DNA from: Nitrospira sp.
GTDB taxonomy: Bacteria; Nitrospirota; Nitrospiria; Nitrospirales; Nitrospiraceae
Reading direction: 5' to 3'
Assembly: GCA_025363325.1 (NCBI GenBank)
Contig: JANYEF010000430.1
Coordinates: 1-5,412, forward strand
DNA length: 5,412 nucleotides
Positions 1 to 5,412 of this stretch are shown piece by piece. A model generated the notes under the pieces. The model saw nothing but the letters and a program-made list of their open reading frames with translations, made no database searches and was not told where the DNA came from. A program made the position numbers and the translations under genes. How positions within the stretch are numbered: the stretch's first letter is position 1; every line of letters starts with the position of its first letter.

Positions 1-2
1 CC

Positions 3-1577
3 GTGGAGCGTGGGTCAGCGCCCGCCCTCGTGACAGGCAAGGACAGTGGTTCGACCGGTCTGGGCGTCCCAACTCAATCGGGTCTAAAGTCTGGCGCTCC
101 CTCATCGGATATTTCACCATCAATATTGGAACAGACGGTGATGGTTGAAACGGATCTGGTTCGAGTCGGCCTGTCGAATCGGGGTGGGGTGGTTCGAAGT
201 TGGGAGCTGAAACGATACCATACGCCGTCCCCTGAAAAGAAGCCGGTGCAACTCGTCTATCAAGAGGGGAAGTTCAAAGGCCCACTCTCGATTACGGTGG
301 CAAATGCCGACACCGACAAGACGTTTCGAGAAGGCCTCTATAATATTGAAAAAGACTTTACCACTCTCGATGCCGCTCATCCCGTCGGACATGTCACGAT
401 GCAGTTCCACGATCCAGTCACCCATCTTGGCGTGGAGAAACGGCTGACCTTTCATCACGATAGTTATGTGGTGGATGTATCGGTCTCTACGGAGGGCGTG
501 ACCGAACCCTATGATGTCGTGTTGGGGACTAACTTTGGTATCGTGGAATGGGGTAGTGGGTTCATCGGTGTGATCGGATTGGCCTCGCAGGTTGACGACA
601 AAGTCGAGAAGGAGATGCCAGATAAGGAACTTGAGCGGAAGGGGGCGGTTCAGTGGGTCGCATTGCACGATAAGTACTTTGTATCGGTGTTGATACCAAA
701 ACAGGGTGCGGCCGCGCTGGCCACGAATGAAGGCACTAAGGACAATAAGATCGTGTCGGCTGGGGTGCGGATGGCTGCGTCCGGAGTTGCGTCCTCGGTT
801 GCGCTTCAGCTGTATGCAGGCCCGAAGGAATATGACACGCTCCGCTCGTTGAACGTGGGGTTAGAAAATACGATCGATTTCGGATTCTTCATCTTCGGCA
901 GTTGGACTGTTGTGAAGTCGGTCGCCAAGCCGATCTTTTATGTGCTGCGATTCATCCATGACTATGCCTATAACTATGGGGTCACCATCGTCCTGCTGAC
1001 GATGGCGATCAAGCTGTTATTTGTGCCGCTGCAATACAAGAGTTACAAGTCGATGAGAATGATGCGGCTGATCCAACCCAAGATTAAAGAAGTCCAGGAG
1101 AAATATAAGGGTGACCGCGACCGTCTGAACAAAGAGTTAATGAAACTGTATAAGGATCAGAAAGTGAATCCGCTGGGGGGCTTTCTCCCGATGATCTTGC
1201 AGATGCCGGTCTTCGTGGCCCTGTTCAATGTCCTCTACACGACGATCGATTTGCGCCAGGCTCCTTTCATGCTCTGGATTACCGATTTGTCGGTGCAGGA
1301 TCCCTACTATGTATTGCCGGTGATCATGGGGATAACAATGTTTATCCAACAGAAGATCACGCCCACCACGATGGATCCGGCCCAGGCAAAGATCATGATG
1401 GTACTCCCGGTGGGCATGACATTTCTGTTCGTAAATTTTCCTGCGGGCCTTGTGTTGTATTGGGTGACGAACAATACCCTGACTATCTCCCAGCAATTGA
1501 TCATGGATCGTTTTTTGTTTCGCGACAAGGCAATCGTCGTGGCAGGGGCCGAGCAGGGAGGCGGTACGAACGCCTAG
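3..1577 (+). CDS. yidC: Membrane protein insertase YidC, 5'-truncated by the window edge
   Basis: YidC inserts and folds inner-membrane proteins, alone or with SecYEG. The 524 visible residues cover the periplasmic beta-rich domain (about 45-290) and the conserved insertase core. The core contains TM2 near 325-344, the charged cytoplasmic hairpin at 345-388 (YKSYKSMRMMRLIQPKI), the NPLGGFLPMILQMPVF segment at 389-404, LRQAPFMLWITDLSVQDPYY at 417-436, and the last helices with FPAGLVLYWVTNNTLTISQQ at 479-498. This matches the E. coli core nearly motif for motif. The groove arginine of E. coli TM2 (Arg366) aligns with Lys337 here. The N-terminal TM1 is missing, and the GTG at position 3 opens onto a Ser/Gly/Thr-rich linker, so the real start lies upstream of the window. 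The long periplasmic domain is typical of Gram-negative-type YidC. The C-terminal tail is short and not strongly basic. No jag/khpB gene follows, unlike in many Firmicutes. The family call is certain. Confidence 0.97.
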   Translation: MERGSAPALVTGKDSGSTGLGVPTQSGLKSGAPSSDISPSILEQTVMVETDLVRVGLSNRGGVVRSWELKRYHTPSPEKKPVQLVYQEGKFKGPLSITVANADTDKTFREGLYNIEKDFTTLDAAHPVGHVTMQFHDPVTHLGVEKRLTFHHDSYVVDVSVSTEGVTEPYDVVLGTNFGIVEWGSGFIGVIGLASQVDDKVEKEMPDKELERKGAVQWVALHDKYFVSVLIPKQGAAALATNEGTKDNKIVSAGVRMAASGVASSVALQLYAGPKEYDTLRSLNVGLENTIDFGFFIFGSWTVVKSVAKPIFYVLRFIHDYAYNYGVTIVLLTMAIKLLFVPLQYKSYKSMRMMRLIQPKIKEVQEKYKGDRDRLNKELMKLYKDQKVNPLGGFLPMILQMPVFVALFNVLYTTIDLRQAPFMLWITDLSVQDPYYVLPVIMGITMFIQQKITPTTMDPAQAKIMMVLPVGMTFLFVNFPAGLVLYWVTNNTLTISQQLIMDRFLFRDKAIVVAGAEQGGGTNA

Positions 1578-1588
1578 GCGTTTTCCGG

Positions 1589-1630
1589 CTGGTCTATCTT
1601 GTTTATCTGGTCTGTCTCGTTTGTTTGGTT
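1589..1630. repeat. Degenerate 9-bp tandem repeat, about 4.7 copies
   Basis: Successive units read CTGGTCTAT, CTTGTTTAT, CTGGTCTGT, CTCGTTTGT and TTGGTT, a consensus of roughly YTBGTYTRT. It begins 11 bases after the yidC stop codon. An inverted pair, ATCTGGT at 1605-1611 and ACCAGAT at 1633-1639, lets the end of the array fold back on the following sequence. One frame would read Leu-Val-Tyr/Cys repeats, but that frame starts inside yidC and has no recognisable domain, so I treat the stretch as non-coding. No function can be read from it. Confidence 0.7.
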
Positions 1631-1737
1631 GAACCAGATCAACCCTCGCGTCTGGCTCGTCCCGTCAGTCTTGCGCGACGATTCTACGCAGACCAGAACT
1701 TCATTAACTTGGTGTCTGGAACAACGGAGAACGCCAC

Positions 1738-1861
1738 GCAGGAAGCTCAAAAAGTCTGTCCAGCAAGGCCGCAGCGAGCTCAGAAGCTCAACGTACCGAA
1801 GCGTACGTTGAGCTTCTGAGCGATGCGAGAACGAAGCTGGCGGACTTTTTCAACATCCTGC
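1738..1861. repeat. Long imperfect palindromic intergenic repeat (REP/MITE-like)
   Basis: A nested inverted repeat fills the 3' half of the yidC-mnmE gap. The inner stem is a perfect 19 bp (1778-1796 with 1803-1821) closed by the 6-base loop CGAAGC. Outside it, 1770-1773 pairs with 1824-1827. A further arm, 1749-1764, pairs with 1836-1850 with one bulged base, giving AAAAAGTC against GACTTTTT. The outer ends GCAGGA (1738-1743) and TCCTGC (1856-1861) also pair. Such full-length symmetry suggests a dispersed palindromic element rather than a simple terminator. From memory, similar palindromes with a GGCGGACTTTTT edge recur in Nitrospira intergenic regions; this is unverified. As RNA it would form a very stable hairpin between yidC and mnmE and could attenuate read-through or protect mRNA ends. 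No transposase is present, so if mobile it would be non-autonomous. Confidence 0.8.
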
Positions 1862-1877
1862 TAGTGAAAGATTCGTC

Positions 1878-3305
1878 ATGCACGGAGGACTCGAAGATAC
1901 GATCTGTGCCATTGCCACCCCCATAGGGGAGGGCGGCATTGGGATCGTTCGGCTGAGTGGCCCGCAGGCGCTTGTCGTCGCTTCCCAGGTTGTTCGCTTG
2001 CGCTCTGGTAATCCCCTCTCATCGGTTTTCTCGCATTCACTACATCTTGCTGATCTTGTGATTCCTGCATCGGGCAAGCGGAATGTGGCGAAAGTCGCTC
2101 ATAAACGCCCGCCGGTATCGGACCTCCTCGATGAGGCGCTCGTGGTCTATATGAAGGCTCCGCGGTCGTTTACGGCAGAGGATGTGGTCGAGATTCAGTC
2201 TCATGGTGGGGCGCTGGTACTTGGGATGATCTGCACGGTCTGTATAGAGTCCGGTGCGCGGATGGCAGAACCGGGAGAGTTTACCAAACGAGCCTTTCTC
2301 AACGGACGGTTAGATCTCTCACAGGCGGAAGCAGTCCTCGATACAATCAGGGCCACATCTTCCATCGGATTGAATATCGCGCAACGTCAACTACGGGGTG
2401 ATCTTGCTCAGGAGGTGGAACAGGCTCGGACCTCTCTCCTGACGGTGTTGGCCCATGTGGAGGCAGGGATCGATTTTGTGGGTGAAGATATTTCTTTTCT
2501 TCAACGTGATGAACTGGTGCGTATCGTAGGGGCGGCGTGTGCCGTGGTTCAGAAACTGGAAGCGACGGCGCAGGAGGGACGGATCTTGCGGGAAGGGGCG
2601 CGCGTCGTCATCCTGGGCCGCCCGAATGTCGGCAAGTCCAGCTTATTGAACCGTCTCCTGAAGGAAGAGCGGGCGATTGTGACGGCCATTCCTGGGACGA
2701 CGAGGGATGTGATTGAGGAATCCATCGATCTTGACGGAGTGATGATTCGTTTAATTGATACGGCAGGTTTGCGGGAAACCGAAGATATAGTCGAGCAGGA
2801 AGGGATTAAACGGACGCGTGCCGCACAGGGCGAGGCGGACCTCTTGCTCGTGGTGGTGGATGGGAGTGTGCCCCTCACGAGCGATGATCGGGAGCTCTTA
2901 AGTGCGGTCAGAGATCGCAAGCATGTGGTGGTACTAAACAAGGCGGATCTTGCAGATACAGTGGAGACGGACTCCGCCCTTGCGGGGCATCGGATGTACG
3001 TTATTTCGGCGAAGACAGGTTTGGGGGTTGAAATGGTAAAGTCGGCTCTTCGTGCCCAGCTAGTGTCCAGAGACTTTGAGGCAGCGGAAAGCGTTACAGT
3101 GACGAACGTGCGACATCGTGACGCGTTGCGCCGGGCTGGTGAATCCTTGGGCCAGGCTCTTGAGTCTGTGCAGTGTGGGATGGCTGGAGAACTGGTCTCA
3201 ATCGATGTGCGCGCCGCAGCCGACGCGCTCGGAGAAATTACCGGCGTCATTACGACGGACGAGATTCTTGGTCGGATCTTTTCGGAATTCTGTATTGGTA
3301 AGTAG
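1878..3305 (+). CDS. mnmE: tRNA uridine-5-carboxymethylaminomethyl modification GTPase MnmE (TrmE)
   Basis: MnmE is a GTP- and folate-binding protein that, with MnmG, builds the cmnm5 group on wobble U34 of tRNAs reading split codon boxes. The 475 residues show the N-terminal folate-binding and dimerisation domain (DTICAIATPIGEGGIGIVRLSG, 7-28; SFTAEDVVEIQSHGG, 97-111; GEFTKRAFLNGRLDLSQAEA, 133-152). The inserted G domain has P-loop GRPNVGKSS (247-255), GTTRD (273-277), DTAG (294-297), NKAD (354-357) and SAK (377-379). The helical domain ends in the invariant FCIGK, with the functional cysteine at 472. The protein is some 20 residues longer than E. coli MnmE (about 454), partly from a basic loop near 66-80 (SGKRNVAKVAHKRPP). 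ATG 1878 is the only start that fits the conserved N-terminus. It has only a weak GAAAG upstream, and the best purine-rich run (GGAGGA, 1884-1889) lies just inside the gene. mnmG follows 13 bases downstream, suggesting one transcript. Confidence 0.98.
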   Translation: MHGGLEDTICAIATPIGEGGIGIVRLSGPQALVVASQVVRLRSGNPLSSVFSHSLHLADLVIPASGKRNVAKVAHKRPPVSDLLDEALVVYMKAPRSFTAEDVVEIQSHGGALVLGMICTVCIESGARMAEPGEFTKRAFLNGRLDLSQAEAVLDTIRATSSIGLNIAQRQLRGDLAQEVEQARTSLLTVLAHVEAGIDFVGEDISFLQRDELVRIVGAACAVVQKLEATAQEGRILREGARVVILGRPNVGKSSLLNRLLKEERAIVTAIPGTTRDVIEESIDLDGVMIRLIDTAGLRETEDIVEQEGIKRTRAAQGEADLLLVVVDGSVPLTSDDRELLSAVRDRKHVVVLNKADLADTVETDSALAGHRMYVISAKTGLGVEMVKSALRAQLVSRDFEAAESVTVTNVRHRDALRRAGESLGQALESVQCGMAGELVSIDVRAAADALGEITGVITTDEILGRIFSEFCIGK

Positions 3306-3307
3306 GC

Positions 3308-3313
3308 AAAGGT
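3308..3313 (+). promoter_or_regulatory. Ribosome binding site of mnmG
   Basis: AAAGGT lies five bases before the GTG at 3319, directly after the mnmE stop codon. It supports 3319 over the next in-frame GTG at 3328 and over the far upstream open frame that overlaps mnmE from 3118. Confidence 0.55.
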
Positions 3314-3318
3314 ACAAC

Positions 3319-5217
3319 GTGGGACAGGTGGTTGACGTCATTGTGGTGGGTGGAGGTCATGCCGGCTGTGAGGCCGCCTTGGCCGCGGCGCGCATGGGTG
3401 CGCGAACTTTGCTGCTCACGATGAATCACGACCGCATCGCGCAGATGTCGTGCAACCCGGCGATCGGGGGAATCGCCAAAGGACATCTGGTCAAGGAGAT
3501 CGATGCGTTAGGTGGAGAGATGGCCCGGAACACCGATCAAGCCGGCATCCAGTTCCGCTTCATCAATACGAGTAAAGGTCCGGCGGTGCGAGCTCTCCGC
3601 GTCCAATGCGACAAGAAACTGTACCGAGAGGCCATGCAACGAACGTTGAGCCTGCAGGCAGGGCTGACGATCGGCGAGGGGACAGTCGATCGCTTGCTGA
3701 CGCATGCCGGGGCGGTTACAGGCGTGGTGACGGATCGCGGTGAGCACATTCAGGCGAAGGCCGTTATTCTGACATCAGGTACATTTCTTAAGGGACTTAT
3801 CCATATCGGCTTGAATCATTTCCCTGCGGGACGAGCCGGAGAGGCGTCCGCCGATCACCTGTCTGATTGTATGCGCGACCTGGGGTTCGAAGTGGGCCGG
3901 CTCAAAACCGGCACGCCTCCTCGCTTGGATGGGGCGACCATCGACTTTTCCGTGATGGTGCCGCAGCCGGGCGATGATCCGCCGCCGCCATTTTCGTATC
4001 GTACAAACCGGATTGAGAACCGGCAGATCCCCTGTCATTTGACCCACACCAGTCGTGCGACGCACGAGTTGATCCAGCGCAATCTGGACCGGTCGCCGCT
4101 CTACAGCGGCATCATTGAGTCGGTGGGGCCGCGGTACTGTCCGTCGATCGAAGATAAAGTCGTACGCTTTGCAGACAAAGAACGTCACCAGATTTTTATC
4201 GAGCCGGAAGGGCTGGATAGCCGTGAATTTTATCCCAACGGGATCTCCACCAGTCTACCGGTTGATGTGCAGGCCGCGATGCTGAAGACCATTCCTGGGT
4301 TAGAACAAGCCACCATGCTCAAGCCTGGGTATGCGATCGAGTACGACTACTTTCCTCCTCGGCAATTGCACCCGACTCTGGAGACCAAGCTTCTGGCCGG
4401 TCTATACCACGCGGGACAGATCAATGGAACATCCGGATATGAGGAAGCAGCGGCTCAGGGTCTGATGGCTGGGATCAATGCTGTCCTAAGACTTCGGGGA
4501 GAGTTGCCATTAGTGCTCGACCGGTCGCAGGCCTATATCGGCGTATTAATTGATGACCTCATTACAAAAGATGCACGTGAACCCTATCGGATGTTTACAT
4601 CACGGGCAGAATACCGCCTATTGTTGCGCCATGGAAATGCTGATCTTCGATTAACTGATACTGGACGGCAAGTTGGGTTAATCTGCGACGAAGTCTATTC
4701 AAGGTTCCAGTTAAAACAGAGAGCAATTGAATCTGAGCTCCTACGGCTCGAAGAGCTTCGACCAAGACTCACGGAAGCTGTTCGTGAACGCCTAGCTCGG
4801 GTTCAGATTGGGGAGATCTCTGGGCCATGCACAGCGGCTCAACTTTTACGGCGCCAGGGGGCGAACTATAAAACTCTGTTAGAGGCACTCGAGGTAATAG
4901 CTGTACAAGACATTGAAACTGCTGATGAAATAGAGTTACAAGTCAAATATTCAGGTTACATCAAGCGCCAACTTCAACAGGTAGGACGATTCAAAAAGCT
5001 CGAGTCAAAGCCCATTCCTGTCGCCTTCAATTACGATGGCACTCCTGGGTTTTCACGAGAATCCCTCGAAAAACTAAAGAAATTTCGCCCCGCATCTATC
5101 GGCCAGGCATCGAGAATTTCAGGAGTCACGCCAGCAGCAATTTCTCTTCTTCTTGTGGCGCTTGAAAAATACAAGGGCGAATCTCGTCGAGATAGCCTTC
5201 TACAAGTCTCATCCTAG
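3319..5217 (+). CDS. mnmG: tRNA uridine-5-carboxymethylaminomethyl modification enzyme MnmG (GidA)
   Basis: MnmG is the FAD-dependent partner of MnmE in U34 tRNA modification. With GTG 3319 as start it has 632 residues, close to the 629 of E. coli. The N-terminal Rossmann motif is VIVVGGGHAGCEAA (7-20). Next come MSCNPAIGGIAKGHLVKE (43-60) with Cys45, and GPRYCPSIEDKVVRF (270-284) with Cys274; these match the two key cysteines Cys47 and Cys277 of E. coli. The second family signature AGQINGTSGYEEAAAQG is at 365-381. EPYRMFTSRAEYRL follows at 421-434, and the C-terminal MnmE-docking region with RPASIGQASRISGVTPAAIS at 590-609. The frame stays open upstream to 3118, but that part overlaps mnmE in another frame and resembles nothing. 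From about 4545 (residue 409) base composition and codon choice change: GC falls from about 55-70% to about 40-45% per 60 bases, with more TTA, AAA and ATA codons. The protein itself stays conserved throughout. Alternative start: GTG 3328. Confidence 0.97.
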   Translation: MGQVVDVIVVGGGHAGCEAALAAARMGARTLLLTMNHDRIAQMSCNPAIGGIAKGHLVKEIDALGGEMARNTDQAGIQFRFINTSKGPAVRALRVQCDKKLYREAMQRTLSLQAGLTIGEGTVDRLLTHAGAVTGVVTDRGEHIQAKAVILTSGTFLKGLIHIGLNHFPAGRAGEASADHLSDCMRDLGFEVGRLKTGTPPRLDGATIDFSVMVPQPGDDPPPPFSYRTNRIENRQIPCHLTHTSRATHELIQRNLDRSPLYSGIIESVGPRYCPSIEDKVVRFADKERHQIFIEPEGLDSREFYPNGISTSLPVDVQAAMLKTIPGLEQATMLKPGYAIEYDYFPPRQLHPTLETKLLAGLYHAGQINGTSGYEEAAAQGLMAGINAVLRLRGELPLVLDRSQAYIGVLIDDLITKDAREPYRMFTSRAEYRLLLRHGNADLRLTDTGRQVGLICDEVYSRFQLKQRAIESELLRLEELRPRLTEAVRERLARVQIGEISGPCTAAQLLRRQGANYKTLLEALEVIAVQDIETADEIELQVKYSGYIKRQLQQVGRFKKLESKPIPVAFNYDGTPGFSRESLEKLKKFRPASIGQASRISGVTPAAISLLLVALEKYKGESRRDSLLQVSS

Positions 5218-5286
5218 ACGAGCAAATGCAGAGATTTTATCTGTCCATTCCAGAAAGTCTTGACCTCATCTGCTGATTCGCGTAAT

Positions 5287-5302
5287 TGTTCCACGTGGAA
5301 CA
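5287..5302. promoter_or_regulatory. parS: parS chromosome-partitioning site (ParB binding)
   Basis: TGTTCCACGTGGAACA is a perfect 16-bp palindrome and fits the bacterial parS consensus TGTTnCACGTGnAACA at every fixed position. ParB (Spo0J) binds such sites, loads as a CTP-dependent clamp and, with ParA, moves origins apart. The location between mnmG and rsmG, next to where parA-parB usually lie, is where origin-proximal parS sites are expected. It overlaps the probable rsmG start, and its in-frame reading is Phe-His-Val-Glu. I saw only this one copy in the window. Confidence 0.93.
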
Positions 5303-5412
5303 TGAACCAGAATTGCGCAAATTCACAATTAGCTCCGTAAGGGAACTTGGGCTGACGATCGTGGATAGACAGGCTGAGCAGCTCATGCGCTATCTCGCTC
5401 ATCTGATTGAGT
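5295..5412 (+). CDS. rsmG: 16S rRNA (guanine-N7) methyltransferase RsmG (GidB), N-terminal fragment
   Basis: RsmG methylates N7 of G527 in 16S rRNA using S-adenosylmethionine. Only about 39 codons are visible before the window ends. They read as RsmG-like N-terminal helices, with RELGLTIVDRQAEQLMRYLAHLIE resembling the family pattern that leads into WNxxxNLT just beyond the edge. The methyltransferase fold itself is outside the window. The position straight after mnmG strongly supports the call. The start is uncertain: the frame opens after TAA at 5283, and TTG 5286, GTG 5295 and TTG 5313 are all possible, none with a clear ribosome binding site. GTG 5295 is chosen as the strongest start codon giving a usual N-terminal length. 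With either of the first two, coding sequence overlaps parS. Confidence 0.82.
   Translation, partial: MEHEPELRKFTISSVRELGLTIVDRQAEQLMRYLAHLIE

Noticed and set aside
1460..1819. Open frame of 119 codons across the yidC end and the intergenic repeats
   Set aside because: Its first third is an out-of-frame shadow of yidC and the rest translates the tandem repeat and half of the palindrome. No domain or plausible start signal is present.
1778..1850. Simple Rho-independent terminator for yidC
   Set aside because: The 19-bp stem is not followed directly by a T run. The TTTTT at 1846-1850 is itself paired with AAAAA in the outer arm. Termination is possible, but the structure is better described as a palindromic repeat.
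2549..3250. 233-codon open frame on the minus strand inside mnmE
   Set aside because: It is antisense to the conserved G domain and is Ser/Thr/Arg-rich, as expected for the complement of a GC-rich gene. No family is recognisable.
3118..3318. Upstream extension of the mnmG frame into mnmE
   Set aside because: It overlaps mnmE in another frame, reads as unrelated Arg/Ser/Leu-rich sequence, and would give a 699-residue protein against a family norm near 630. GTG 3319 with AAAGGT upstream fits better.
5260..5288. Promoter for rsmG with TTGACC as -35
   Set aside because: TTGACC (5260-5265) is a good -35 match, but the element 17 bases downstream (TAATTG) matches the -10 consensus poorly.
5214..5402. 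Minus-strand open frame containing MFHVEQ
   Set aside because: The FHVE string arises because the parS palindrome reads the same on both strands. The frame runs antisense to rsmG and has no independent support.

Overview
This window looks like the origin-proximal tRNA-modification and protein-insertion block of a moderately GC-rich bacterial chromosome. In order on the + strand it holds the 3' part of yidC, a repeat-filled intergenic stretch of about 300 bp, mnmE (trmE), mnmG (gidA), a short spacer with a perfect 16-bp parS palindrome, and the first codons of rsmG (gidB). All genes face the same way. The order yidC-mnmE-mnmG-rsmG is classical near oriC and is usually followed by parA-parB, which would lie just beyond the right edge. 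The organism is probably a Nitrospira-type bacterium (phylum Nitrospirota). This rests on the overall protein character and on my recollection that Nitrospira intergenic regions carry palindromic repeats ending in a GGCGGACTTTTT-CAnCATCCTGCTAG-like edge. I could not check it by search.

Region by region. Positions 1-1577 encode YidC without its N-terminal membrane anchor, which lies before the window. Positions 1578-1877 hold no gene I can support. They contain a 42-bp degenerate 9-bp tandem repeat (1589-1630) and a 124-bp imperfect palindrome (1738-1861) with a perfect 19-bp inner stem. The palindrome ends 16 bases before the mnmE start codon. Positions 1878-3305 are a complete mnmE, and 3319-5217 a complete mnmG with a GTG start 13 bases after the mnmE stop. 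Positions 5218-5294 are a spacer, and parS (5287-5302) overlaps the probable start of rsmG, which runs off the end.

How the genes work together. MnmE (a GTPase) and MnmG (an FAD protein) form one complex that modifies the wobble uridine U34 of certain tRNAs, and their tight spacing fits co-transcription. RsmG methylates 16S rRNA. YidC inserts membrane proteins. The parS site serves chromosome partitioning through ParB.

I see no undescribed system. The items most worth a second look are the long palindromic repeat abutting mnmE, the parS site inside the rsmG start, and a clear drop in GC content and loss of G-over-C strand bias inside mnmG from about position 4545 onward.
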